From Altererythrobacter lutimaris (GTDB lineage Bacteria > Pseudomonadota > Alphaproteobacteria > Sphingomonadales > Sphingomonadaceae), in NCBI RefSeq assembly GCF_013371495.1, contig NZ_JABWTA010000001.1, positions 2,206,693-2,270,692 on the forward strand: a DNA stretch of 64,000 nucleotides, in the 5' to 3' direction. How positions within the stretch are numbered: position 1 is the stretch's first letter; the number at the start of each line of letters is the position of its first letter. The notes beneath the pieces are model-generated. The model was given only the letters and a program-made list of their open reading frames with translations, did no database searches and had not been told where the DNA came from. The position numbers and the translations under genes are program-made. This document shows, in pieces, positions 50,743 through 58,822 of this stretch.

Positions 50743-52203
50743 ATGACACGCACTAGCAAAATTCTGCTCACCCTTCTGGCGCTTATCCTGCTTATTGGAG
50801 GTGTGCTGTTCTTCCTCACACGAGGCGATACGGCAGATCTCGCTTTGGAAGAGGTCACCGGCACCGATCCGACCCTGCAGGAGCCGAACGCGGAAGCCAT
50901 CCCGACGGTTCAGATCGCTGAGCCCGTGGGCTGGGCCGAAGGCGATGCGCCCGTCCCGGCGGAAGGCCTTGCCGTGCAGCGATTTGCTGAAGGGCTCGAC
51001 CATCCGCGTGTGATCCATGCCCTGCCCAATGGCGATATATTGGTCGCTTTGACCCGCTCGCCCAAATCCGAAGACGACGGCGGTCTTGTCGCCTGGGTTG
51101 CGGATTGGCTGATGACAAAGGCGGGTGCAAAGGGCGACTCAGCTAACCAGATCATGCTTTTGCGCGACAGCGATGGCGACGGCGTTGCGGAAACACAATC
51201 GGTGCTGGTCGAGGGGCTGGACTCTCCCTCCGGGATCGCCTGGCGAGATGATACGCTTTATCTTGCCAACCATAACGCATTGATTTCATTCCCTTATGAG
51301 CTTGGGAATGACGTCATAACGTCAAAATCGACCAAACTTATGGACCTGGCACCAGGTGGTGGACACTGGATGCGCAATATCGAGCTGCACCCGGAAGATG
51401 ATCGCCTGTTTGTCGCGGTTGGCTCGGTTTCAAATATTGGCGAGCAAGGTATGGAAGTCGAAGAAGGTCGCGCCATGATCTGGGAGTATACTCTCTCTAC
51501 AGGGCGTCAGCGGCAGTTCGCTGTGGGATTGCGCAATCCCAATGGCATGGACTTTAATCCGTGGTCGGGCGAGCTTTGGACGACTGTCAACGAGCGCGAC
51601 ATGTTGGGCTCAGACCTCGTGCCCGATTACCTCACCAATGTGCCAGTGGGCGCGCAATATGGTTGGCCCTGGGTCTATTGGCGCAGCAACGTTGACGAGC
51701 GAGTGGAAGCGCCGATGCCTGCCTATCTCATGGAATATGCGCGCAGGCCCGAATATGCGATGGGCCCACATGTTGCCGCGCTTGGCCTCGTTTTCAATGC
51801 AGAAGGACATCGGATGGGAGATGCGTTCTCAAGCGGCGCATTCGTGGCCAATCACGGCTCGTGGAACCGCAAACCGCCGTCAGGCTACAATGTGGTCTAT
51901 GTTGAGTTTGATGATCGCGGCAATCCGGAAGGCAAGCCGGTAGAGATCCTCAGCGGTTTCCTGAATGACGATGGGACCACGAAAGGTCGGCCAACGTGGG
52001 TCGAATGGGCCGGCGATGGTTCGCTTCTCGTGAGCGACGATACGGCTGGCATCATCTGGCGTGTGGTCGATCCGGATGCCGAACCTGCCGGAGCGATCAA
52101 GCCGATCAAACGCGAATCTTTGCGTGCTCAGCGAGAACTACGCGGTGATCCGCGCGCCGTGTTTAATGAAGAGGACTTCGCACGCGAAACGCCTGCGCAG
52201 TAA
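50743..52203 (+). CDS. PQQ-dependent sugar dehydrogenase-like (sorbosone type)
   Basis: A 486-residue membrane-anchored protein of the sorbosone/glucose dehydrogenase family (beta-propeller). The N-terminal MTRTSKILLTLLALILLIGGVLFFL (in part) is a transmembrane anchor, with a short linker before the propeller. Conserved parts are DHPRVIHALPNGDILVAL, LRNPNGMDFNPWSGELWT and NHGSWNRKPPSGYNVV. The substrate cannot be assigned; PQQ would have to be supplied, and PQQ synthesis genes are not in the window. Confidence 0.85.
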   Translation: MTRTSKILLTLLALILLIGGVLFFLTRGDTADLALEEVTGTDPTLQEPNAEAIPTVQIAEPVGWAEGDAPVPAEGLAVQRFAEGLDHPRVIHALPNGDILVALTRSPKSEDDGGLVAWVADWLMTKAGAKGDSANQIMLLRDSDGDGVAETQSVLVEGLDSPSGIAWRDDTLYLANHNALISFPYELGNDVITSKSTKLMDLAPGGGHWMRNIELHPEDDRLFVAVGSVSNIGEQGMEVEEGRAMIWEYTLSTGRQRQFAVGLRNPNGMDFNPWSGELWTTVNERDMLGSDLVPDYLTNVPVGAQYGWPWVYWRSNVDERVEAPMPAYLMEYARRPEYAMGPHVAALGLVFNAEGHRMGDAFSSGAFVANHGSWNRKPPSGYNVVYVEFDDRGNPEGKPVEILSGFLNDDGTTKGRPTWVEWAGDGSLLVSDDTAGIIWRVVDPDAEPAGAIKPIKRESLRAQRELRGDPRAVFNEEDFARETPAQ

Positions 52204-52265
52204 GGGCGGTGCAACTGGCCTGAAAAGTTGCGCAAGACGACTTTGAAGTCTCTGCGGGCTAAACC

Positions 52266-53117
52266 TCAGACGGATTTGCCCGCCTTACCGGCGAGTTCGA
52301 CGACATAGTGCCAGGCTGAGCGGCCAGACCGCTGCCCTCGGCGCATGGCAAACTCCAGTGCATCAGCCTCTTCAAATGCAAGCCCGAGCGGTTCTGCGTA
52401 AGCGCGGACAATCTCGACAAATGTTTCCTTGCCGCAAGGGTGGAAGCCTAGTGTCATTCCGAAGCGATCCGCCAGAGCAAGTTTGTCGTCGACCGCATCG
52501 CGGCGGTTGAGCGCTCCGTCATCATCGCCGCCTTGCTGCTCGCTCGCTTGCCGCGCAAGGATTGCTCTTCGATTTGAGGTGACGACAAGCCGCGCATTGC
52601 CTGGCCGCGCTTCCACTCCGCCTTCAAGCCAGCTGCGCAGCTGACGCGGGCCGATTGTATCGTCTTCAGCGAAACCCAGATCGTCGACAAAGATGACGAA
52701 TTGACGTCGCACTTTGCCAAGCTTGCGGAAGAGTTCCGGTAAAGAATCCAGCGCGTTAGCGGTCACCTGCACCAGTGCGAGTGCCATCGGTGCTTCATTC
52801 TGAATTTGCAGAACGCTCGCACGCAGGAGCGCTGATTTTCCCATGCCGCGCGCTCCCCAGAGCAGTACATCATGGGCGGCGTGCCCCCAGGCAAGTCTGC
52901 GCAAATTCTCGAGCAGAGCGTCTTTTTGTCGATCTATACCGCGCAACTGCTCAAGCGCCGGCGCTTCAATCTCTTCGAGCGCGCGCGCTTCAGTTCCTGA
53001 CCAGACATAAGCGGGCGCATTGCGCCAATCCAACGCAGCAGGTGGCGGCGGTGAGATCCGTTCCAGCGCCTCAGCGATCCGGGCCAAATGATCGGCCATG
53101 TCCCTCCCGTCGCTCAT
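52266..53117 (-). CDS. DUF815-family AAA ATPase
   Basis: A 283-residue ATP-binding protein. Walker A LLWGARGMGKSALL is at about 87-100, Walker B VIFVDDLGF at about 141-149, and sensor motif VVTSNRRAI later. The N-terminus is proline-rich. The DUF815 family has no firm function. The acyl-CoA dehydrogenase gene starts upstream and its stop is 3 bp away, so the two are transcribed together. Confidence 0.9.
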   Translation of the reverse strand: MSDGRDMADHLARIAEALERISPPPPAALDWRNAPAYVWSGTEARALEEIEAPALEQLRGIDRQKDALLENLRRLAWGHAAHDVLLWGARGMGKSALLRASVLQIQNEAPMALALVQVTANALDSLPELFRKLGKVRRQFVIFVDDLGFAEDDTIGPRQLRSWLEGGVEARPGNARLVVTSNRRAILARQASEQQGGDDDGALNRRDAVDDKLALADRFGMTLGFHPCGKETFVEIVRAYAEPLGLAFEEADALEFAMRRGQRSGRSAWHYVVELAGKAGKSV

Positions 53118-53120
53118 GCC

Positions 53121-54860
53121 TTACGCGAAGGCGCTGGCCGGAAGCTCGTAAAGCAGTTCCGCACCACCCGTCGCGCCAGCTTTCAGACCGCTGGCCTCCG
53201 GAACAATCCGGTCGAGGAAGAACCGCGTTGTAACAGGTTTTGTCTGCGCCAAGGCAGGTGCATCGCCGCTTGCAACAGCCTGTGCCTGCTTGGTCAATTG
53301 CCACGCTGCGACTGCCACAGCCATCATTGTGCAGAAGGGCACGCTACCCGCGAGTTTGTCATCCAAGCTTGCTTCGTCGCGCATCCATTCCGCAATCGCT
53401 GCGCAGTCCTGCGCCAAGGCCACAAGAGCTGGTTCGTCTGAACATTCGCGAGCAATTTCGCTGAGCAGCGACAGCACGGCGTCGCCATTCGCAAGCCCCA
53501 GCTTGCGCGTCACAAGGTCGGCTGCCTGAATGCCATTCGTGCCTTCGTAAATCGGAGCGATACGCGAATCCCGCCAATGCTGTGCTGCGCCGGTTTCCTC
53601 AACAAAGCCCATACCGCCATGGATTTGAATGCCGAGCGAAGCGACTTCGATGCCGATATCGGTGCCCCATGCTTTGATCAGCGGCACGAGGACTTCGCCG
53701 CGTGCCTTTGCATTCTCATCACCAAGCGTGCCGCGATCGACCTGGCCTGCGCAGTAATAGAGCAGAGCCCGCGATCCTTCGGTCAGCGCCTTCATGCGCA
53801 GCAACATACGGCGCACATCGGCATGTTCGATAATCGCGACCGGGTTTTTGTCCGGCGAACCGGCGCGCGCCGACTGGACGCGGTCGCGGGCATAGTAGAC
53901 TGCCTGCTGCGTTGCGCGCTCAGCGATCTGCACGCCTTGGTTGCCCACATTGATCCGCGCATTGTTCATCATCGTGAACATCGCGGCGAGGCCGCGGTTC
54001 TCTGCGCCCACAAGCTCACCCACGCACTCGCCATTGTCGCCATAGGACATCACGCAAGTTGGCGAAGCATTGATGCCGAGCTTGTGCTCGAGGCTGACGC
54101 AGCGCACGTCATTCTTAGGGCCTAGCGAGCCGTCAGCGTTTACGTGATATTTCGGCACAATGAAGAGCGAGATGCCGCGCGATCCTTCGGGCGCGTCAGG
54201 CAGGCGCGCGAGCACCAGATGCACTATGTTCTCAGCCAGATCGTGCTCACCCCAGGTGATATAGATCTTCTGGCCCTGGATCAGGTACTTGCCGGCATGT
54301 TCGCCATCTTCGATCGGCGTTGCGGTCGCCCGAAGCGCGCCTACATCGCTGCCCGCCTGCGGCTCTGTCAGGTTCATCGTGCCAGACCATTTCCCGCTGA
54401 CGAGATCGGGCAGATACATCGACTTTTGCGCATCCGAGCCGTGATGCTCGAGTGCTTCGATGGCGCCGACGCTCAGCATCGGGAGCAAAGTGAACGCCAT
54501 ATTGGCCGAACCCAGATTCTCCAGCACGTTGCAGGCCAGCGTGAAGGGCATGCCCTGACCGCCAAATTCCTCAGGCGAAGCAATCGCGTTCCAGCCTTGC
54601 TCGATATAGGCTTCGTAGGCTTCTGCAAAACCTTCAGGCAAGCGAACCACGCCGTTTTCCAGTTTCGCGCCTTCCAAGTCGCCAATCCGGTTGAGCGGTG
54701 CAAACTCGCCTGCCGCAAACTGGCCAACACCATCGACGATCGCTTCGACGAGATCAGCTTCAGCTGCAGCGAATTTCTCCGACGCGGCGAGCTCTTCGAT
54801 CCCGGCATTCACGCGGATCGCGAGCAATTGGTCCTGCGTAGGCGGCGTGTAATCGAGCAC
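53121..54860 (-). CDS. Acyl-CoA dehydrogenase
   Basis: A 579-residue FAD-dependent acyl-CoA dehydrogenase of the long form used in beta-oxidation. Recognised motifs: MNLTEPQAGSDVG, TWGEHDLAENIVHLVLA in the middle, the catalytic-type region IQIHGGMGFVEETGAAQHWRD and the EGTNGIQAADLVTRK tail typical of the acyl-CoA dehydrogenase family with a C-terminal extension. Chain-length preference is unknown. Confidence 0.93.
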   Translation of the reverse strand: MLDYTPPTQDQLLAIRVNAGIEELAASEKFAAAEADLVEAIVDGVGQFAAGEFAPLNRIGDLEGAKLENGVVRLPEGFAEAYEAYIEQGWNAIASPEEFGGQGMPFTLACNVLENLGSANMAFTLLPMLSVGAIEALEHHGSDAQKSMYLPDLVSGKWSGTMNLTEPQAGSDVGALRATATPIEDGEHAGKYLIQGQKIYITWGEHDLAENIVHLVLARLPDAPEGSRGISLFIVPKYHVNADGSLGPKNDVRCVSLEHKLGINASPTCVMSYGDNGECVGELVGAENRGLAAMFTMMNNARINVGNQGVQIAERATQQAVYYARDRVQSARAGSPDKNPVAIIEHADVRRMLLRMKALTEGSRALLYYCAGQVDRGTLGDENAKARGEVLVPLIKAWGTDIGIEVASLGIQIHGGMGFVEETGAAQHWRDSRIAPIYEGTNGIQAADLVTRKLGLANGDAVLSLLSEIARECSDEPALVALAQDCAAIAEWMRDEASLDDKLAGSVPFCTMMAVAVAAWQLTKQAQAVASGDAPALAQTKPVTTRFFLDRIVPEASGLKAGATGGAELLYELPASAFA

Positions 54861-54936
54861 GTGTCTTTATCCTTTTGGCAATGGCGCTTGGGCAATAGCG
54901 CTTGGCATTTCTGAACATCCCCTATAGCGCGCCGCT

Positions 54937-55899
54937 ATGTCCGGCAAGAACGCTACGGAAGTGCTGCTCGCTGACGCGCAGGGAATCGCGCGCGCGGCTG
55001 CAATTCTCGAACGAGGCGGGCTTGTCGCGGTTCCTACTGAAACGGTTTATGGCTTAGCGGCAAGGGCAGACAGCGCGGAGGCTGTTGCGAGGATCTACGC
55101 TGCCAAGGGACGGCCGGACTTCAACCCTCTGATTGTTCATGTGCGCGATGCGGCGCAAGCGGCCGAGTATGCCGAGCTGTCAGAGGTCGCTAAATCAATC
55201 GCCGGGCAAGAATGGCCGGGGCCTCTGACGCTTGTTCTCCCATTGCGTGAGGACGCGGGGCTTGCACCCGCGGTATCGGCTGGCTTGCCAACTCTGGCTG
55301 TGCGCGCGCCTGCCCATCCGGTGATGCGCGCACTTCTGGAGCAGGTCGACTTTCCCTTGGCTGCGCCATCAGCCAATCGCAGCGGGTTCATCAGCCCGAC
55401 GAATGCAGAGCATGTGCTCGCTTCGCTCGATGGACGGATTGATTGTGCGCTCGATGGCGGCCCATGCGAAAAGGGTTTGGAATCAACGATTCTAGCTGTG
55501 CGTCATGACGGCAGTTTGGAAGAACTTCGCCCCGGTCCGATTGATGTGGTGGCGCTAAAATCTCGCATTAATGCAGAGCTAGTAGGCTCTGCGGACGCGT
55601 GCATGCATGATGGGTCGATTGAATCTCCAGGCCAACTCGCCAGCCATTATGCGCCCGGCAAACCTGTACGATTGAATGCACTCGCACCGGAAGCGGGAGA
55701 ATTCATGATCGGTTTTGGCGAAGTCGAAGGCGAATGCTCGCTGTCATCTTCTGGGGACTTGGGTGAAGCGGCCGCGCGCTTGTACGACTGCCTGCATCAA
55801 GCGGCCCGCAGCGCAGCGCCCCGGATCGCGGTCGCACCTATTCCTGACGAAGGTGTGGGACGCGCGATCAATGATCGGTTGCGTCGGGCTGCGGCTTAG
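54937..55899 (+). CDS. sua5: L-threonylcarbamoyladenylate synthase (TsaC/Sua5)
   Basis: A 320-residue Sua5-form enzyme making threonylcarbamoyl-AMP for the t6A modification of ANN-decoding tRNAs. The YrdC domain (about 1-205) has GGLVAVPTETVYGLAA, KGRPDFNPLIVHV and the SANRSGFISPT segment; the extra C-terminal domain (about 225-320) distinguishes Sua5 from short TsaC. Its stop overlaps the convergent lipoprotein gene by 4 bp. Confidence 0.94.
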   Translation: MSGKNATEVLLADAQGIARAAAILERGGLVAVPTETVYGLAARADSAEAVARIYAAKGRPDFNPLIVHVRDAAQAAEYAELSEVAKSIAGQEWPGPLTLVLPLREDAGLAPAVSAGLPTLAVRAPAHPVMRALLEQVDFPLAAPSANRSGFISPTNAEHVLASLDGRIDCALDGGPCEKGLESTILAVRHDGSLEELRPGPIDVVALKSRINAELVGSADACMHDGSIESPGQLASHYAPGKPVRLNALAPEAGEFMIGFGEVEGECSLSSSGDLGEAAARLYDCLHQAARSAAPRIAVAPIPDEGVGRAINDRLRRAAA

Positions 55900-56222
55900 T
55901 CGGGTTCGGTAGGGATAGTCGGCAAAAGCAATTGCATCTCTGCATAGGTATCGCTCGCCGCATCGCAGGCATTGCGGTCTCCGTCTCGGCAATCTTCAAG
56001 CTCCTTGTCATAGCGCCGCTCAAGCTTGCCGAGCCGCTCTTCACGCTTGCGGATTTCGCGCCCGCGCTTCTCATCTGCCTCTGACTGGCTGGTCGTGGCG
56101 AGATCTGCGCCCTTGCTTACGACCTTTACAGGCGCGGTCACAACATTGGCCGCCGTCCGGGCAATGCATCCGTTGAGAACGAGGGCGATCGGCACCAAGA
56201 CCAAAAGAGAAAGGCTGCGCAT
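55896..56222 (-). CDS. Small lipoprotein
   Basis: A 108-residue exported lipoprotein. Signal MRSLSLLVLVPIALVLNGC with lipobox LNGC, then charged helical sequence (REERLGKLERRYDKELEDCRDGD...) and a second Cys near residue 80. The ATG at 56222 was chosen as it gives a proper signal; 56240 is an alternative. Not recognised as a known family; likely an outer-membrane-anchored small protein. Confidence 0.7.
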   Translation of the reverse strand: MRSLSLLVLVPIALVLNGCIARTAANVVTAPVKVVSKGADLATTSQSEADEKRGREIRKREERLGKLERRYDKELEDCRDGDRNACDAASDTYAEMQLLLPTIPTEPD

Positions 56223-56305
56223 GAGAGCAGTCTCACGCACAGCCTGTGATTTGTCGAGTCCGGATGCGACCGGATGCGCTCGAAGCGGGTCTGTCGATTG
56301 CGAGC

Positions 56306-57169
56306 CTAAGCTTTGCGCGGCTTGCGCGAGGTGGACTTCTTCGCCACGCGCTTGGTCTTGCTGGGCTTTGCCTGCTTGCTTTCGGCAGCTTTGGATTTCG
56401 CGGCGACTTCCTTCTCCGTCGTCGTTGTTTCGGTGGTCGATGTGCAGGTCAAGGATCCAGAGCCGAAGGAATTGAGCGTGCAGGTCGCATCGCCTTTCAC
56501 ATCGACATTCCCGGATCCGCCGATATTCGCAACAACCTTGCCGTCAGATTGCAGGCTGACATTGCCCGATCCGCCGATATTGATCTCGGCATCGTCGACC
56601 TTGAGCTCAGCAAAGTCGCCATTGCCGTTGCCGCCAATCGACATTTCGAGCGATTCGGCAGTTCCGGCCGCAGCAACGCTGCCCGAACCACCAATTACAA
56701 CTTCCAACGACTCGGCGTCGATTTGTTTGACTGCCACACTGCCAGAGCCACCAATCGCGATGGAAGCCTCACGTGCCATGGTGGATGCTTCAACATCCCC
56801 GCTACCGCCAATAGCAATTTCTCGCGGCGCTGGCATAGTGATGTTGACTGTGACGGCTGAACCCTTGCTCCAGTTTCCGCTTTCGCGAAATACTCCGAGT
56901 GTCTTGCCGTCTCTGTGAAAGCGAACCTGGTCTGCGTCTTCCGCATCGCCATCAATGGTGATGGTGAGCGTGTCGCCTTCCGTGAGAATGATTGTGTCCG
57001 GCCCTGACACGGCCAACTCTTCTGGCGCGGGACCGCTCATGTCGAGCTCAGCGAGCGGGACGCCCTCGCTATCGTTGATCTTCATGTCGAAGTCGCCGCA
57101 GCCGGCAAGCGCTGCGCTCAGCGCAATTGCGGCCACCGGCGCGAAGGTCTTTATCATCTTGTGCAGCAT
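56306..57169 (-). CDS. GIN-domain lipoprotein (DUF2807)
   Basis: A 287-residue envelope protein with a lipobox signal (SAALAGC, Cys24) and a DUF2807 / GIN-domain beta-helix. It contains repeated IGGSG(S/D/N) units (about eight in 150 residues) typical of the family, then a Lys-rich tail (AKSKAAESKQAKPSKTKRVAKKSTSRKPRKA, in part) that could bind nucleic acid or the cell surface. Tandem operator-like dyads lie 32-68 bp upstream of its start. Function unknown; related proteins occur next to PadR regulators. Confidence 0.88.
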   Translation of the reverse strand: MLHKMIKTFAPVAAIALSAALAGCGDFDMKINDSEGVPLAELDMSGPAPEELAVSGPDTIILTEGDTLTITIDGDAEDADQVRFHRDGKTLGVFRESGNWSKGSAVTVNITMPAPREIAIGGSGDVEASTMAREASIAIGGSGSVAVKQIDAESLEVVIGGSGSVAAAGTAESLEMSIGGNGNGDFAELKVDDAEINIGGSGNVSLQSDGKVVANIGGSGNVDVKGDATCTLNSFGSGSLTCTSTTETTTTEKEVAAKSKAAESKQAKPSKTKRVAKKSTSRKPRKA

Positions 57170-57201
57170 GGGTCGGGTCTCCCTCTCAAAGCATATATCG
57201 C

Positions 57202-57237
57202 ATACTTGGCGTATTGCCGATGTAATACACTAAGTAT
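57202..57237 (-). promoter_or_regulatory. Tandem ATAC-N5-GTAT operator-like dyads
   Basis: Two copies of ATAC-N5-GTAT (57202-57214 and 57225-57237), centres 23 bp apart, and together an inverted repeat CATACTT/AAGTATG. The position about 33-68 bp before the GIN-domain gene fits a repressor or activator site of a PadR/GntR-type dimer bound on one face of the helix. Confidence 0.5.
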
Positions 57238-57274
57238 GTGAATTCAAGTCTGGCGGCGGAGGGCAGGGAGCCAT

Positions 57275-57309
57275 AAGAAAGGGCCGCGATCCTCAGCGGA
57301 TGCGGCCCT
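57275..57309 (-). terminator. Terminator after carD
   Basis: Minus-strand stem AGGGCCGC/GCGGCCCT (8 bp) with a 14-nt loop, followed by TTCTT. It ends carD transcription 24 bp past its stop. Confidence 0.72.
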
Positions 57310-57332
57310 ATATCTTGAATTAAATCAGAGGC

Positions 57333-57878
57333 TTACGATTCATCCTCATCCGGATTATCGTAATATTGCGGCGCGTGCTTGCGCAGCACATCGAGAATTT
57401 TCTCAAGCGCCGTTGCCTCGTCGGTTTCTTCCATCGCAGCCAGTTCGCGGGCCAAGCGGCTGGAAGCGGCTTCAAAGATTTGACGCTCGGAATAGCTTTG
57501 CTCCGGCTGGTCTTCCGGACGGAACAGGTCGCGGGTCACTTCAGCGATGAGGACGATCTCACCTGAGTTGATCTTCGCTTCATATTCCTGGGCACGGCGG
57601 CTCCACATGGTGCGCTTGACCTTAGGCTTGCCTTTGAGCGTGTCCATCGCTTCCTTTAGCGTCTTGTCGCTGGAAAGCTTGCGCATGCCGATCGCTTCCA
57701 CCTTGTTGGTGGGCACACGAAGTGTCATGCGTTCTTTCTCGAAGCGCAGCACATAGAGCTCAAGCTCCATGCCGGCGATTTCTTCATTCTGAAGCTCGAT
57801 AACACGGCCTACGCCATGCTTTGGGTAGACGACATAGTCGCCAACGGTGAATGCAGGAGCCTTGCTGGCCATGCTCAT
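57333..57878 (-). CDS. carD: CarD-family transcriptional regulator
   Basis: A 181-residue CarD/CdnL-type RNA-polymerase-binding protein that stabilises open complexes at rRNA and other promoters. The N-terminal Tudor-like RID domain has VYPKHGVGRVIEL and LELYVLRFEKERMTLRVPTNK (in part); the C-terminal helical DNA-binding part has KPKVKRTMWSRRAQEYEAKI. It begins just downstream of a TATAAT element at 58031. The terminator lies downstream. Confidence 0.93.
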   Translation of the reverse strand: MSMASKAPAFTVGDYVVYPKHGVGRVIELQNEEIAGMELELYVLRFEKERMTLRVPTNKVEAIGMRKLSSDKTLKEAMDTLKGKPKVKRTMWSRRAQEYEAKINSGEIVLIAEVTRDLFRPEDQPEQSYSERQIFEAASSRLARELAAMEETDEATALEKILDVLRKHAPQYYDNPDEDES

Positions 57879-58030
57879 TCCTTCCTAGTGACCCGGCCAG
57901 AAGCAAAACAGTCAAACCCGCTTTTCGGGCCTGCAAGAACAGGCTCGTTCACGCGTCTAGATCTGGTTGCTGCTGGTCTTTAGCCTTTCATGTCTCGCGT
58001 TTGCCGGGACCAAACCGGCGCGCTTGATCG

Positions 58031-58061
58031 ATTATATAACACAATCGCAACAAAATTGCGA
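58031..58061 (-). promoter_or_regulatory. Candidate carD promoter with dyad
   Basis: A perfect TATAAT (58031-58036, minus strand) about 153 nt before carD, with the dyad TCGCAA-N5-TTGCGA (58045-58061) where a -35 box would be. The -35 itself is weak, so an activator binding the dyad is plausible. Confidence 0.4.
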
Positions 58062-58142
58062 GTCATGAGTGGCATAATGAAATGCACCGCTCGAAAGCAG
58101 TGTTGGCTCAGCGAGGTAGTGAGGAAGAGGTCGCAACCCTAA

Positions 58143-58159
58143 AGGTGCAAAATGCACCT
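58143..58159 (-). other. Hairpin after fdxA
   Basis: AGGTGCA-N3-TGCACCT, a perfect 7-bp hairpin 13 bp past the fdxA stop; minus-strand sequence after it is TTTAG, so it is at most a weak terminator. Confidence 0.4.
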
Positions 58160-58171
58160 CACCGAGCACAA

Positions 58172-58510
58172 TCAGTCGCCTTCGCCCGGCTCTTCAGTGA
58201 AGTACTTCTCGAACTTGCCTTCTTCGCCCTTATGCTCGTCGGCATCTGCAGGTGGTTCTTTTTGGCTGGTGATGTTCGGCCACTCGGCAGAATACTTTGT
58301 GTTGATCTCCAGCCATTTCTCTAGACCGTCTTCGGTGTCGGGCAGGATTGCCTCGGCCGGGCATTCGGGCTCGCAAACCCCGCAGTCGATGCACTCACTG
58401 GGATTGATCACCAGCATGTTCTCGCCTTCATAGAAGCAATCGACCGGACACACTTCAACGCAGTCTGTGTATTTGCATTTGATACAGGCGTCGGTGACGA
58501 CATAAGTCAT
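58172..58510 (-). CDS. fdxA: Ferredoxin FdxA (7Fe type)
   Basis: A 112-residue seven-iron ferredoxin. Cluster motifs: [18 protein letters not shown] (3Fe/4Fe cysteines) and [18 protein letters not shown] (4Fe), the layout of Azotobacter FdI-type proteins. The ~50-residue tail after the clusters matches FdxA. It is the last gene of a unit with the S4 protein and the Suv3-like helicase. Confidence 0.94.
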   Translation of the reverse strand: MTYVVTDACIKCKYTDCVEVCPVDCFYEGENMLVINPSECIDCGVCEPECPAEAILPDTEDGLEKWLEINTKYSAEWPNITSQKEPPADADEHKGEEGKFEKYFTEEPGEGD

Positions 58511-58552
58511 GGAGCGAATTCCCTTATTGGCTTTCCCTGCTGCTATCCGTGT

Positions 58553-58822
58553 TTATCCCGCGCGGTCAAGCTCGCGATAATGAGAACGTGCTCTTGCAGG
58601 TGCACCGCGGCGCTGCGGCAAGGCCTCGATTTCAATGATCCGGACTTCGTCGGCCTGTATCAGCGTGAGAACATCGCCCAGCGTAACGGAAGTATGAGCG
58701 CGTGTGACGCGTCCACCATTGAGGCGCATTGCTCCCGCTTCGATCATTGCTTGCGCACGTGAGCGGGTGCGAGCGAACCGGCAATAGACGAGGAACTTGT
58801 CGAGCCGCAGGCTGTCGCTCAT
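58553..58822 (-). CDS. S4-domain RNA-binding protein (HslR-like)
   Basis: An 89-residue protein with a single S4 RNA-binding domain: RLDKFLVYCRFARTRSRAQAMIEAGAMRLNGGRV (in part) and VTLGDVLTL, as in HslR/Hsp15. The ATG overlaps the helicase stop (ATGA), so the two are translated together. Hsp15-like proteins rescue stalled 50S subunits. Confidence 0.9.
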   Translation of the reverse strand: MSDSLRLDKFLVYCRFARTRSRAQAMIEAGAMRLNGGRVTRAHTSVTLGDVLTLIQADEVRIIEIEALPQRRGAPARARSHYRELDRAG

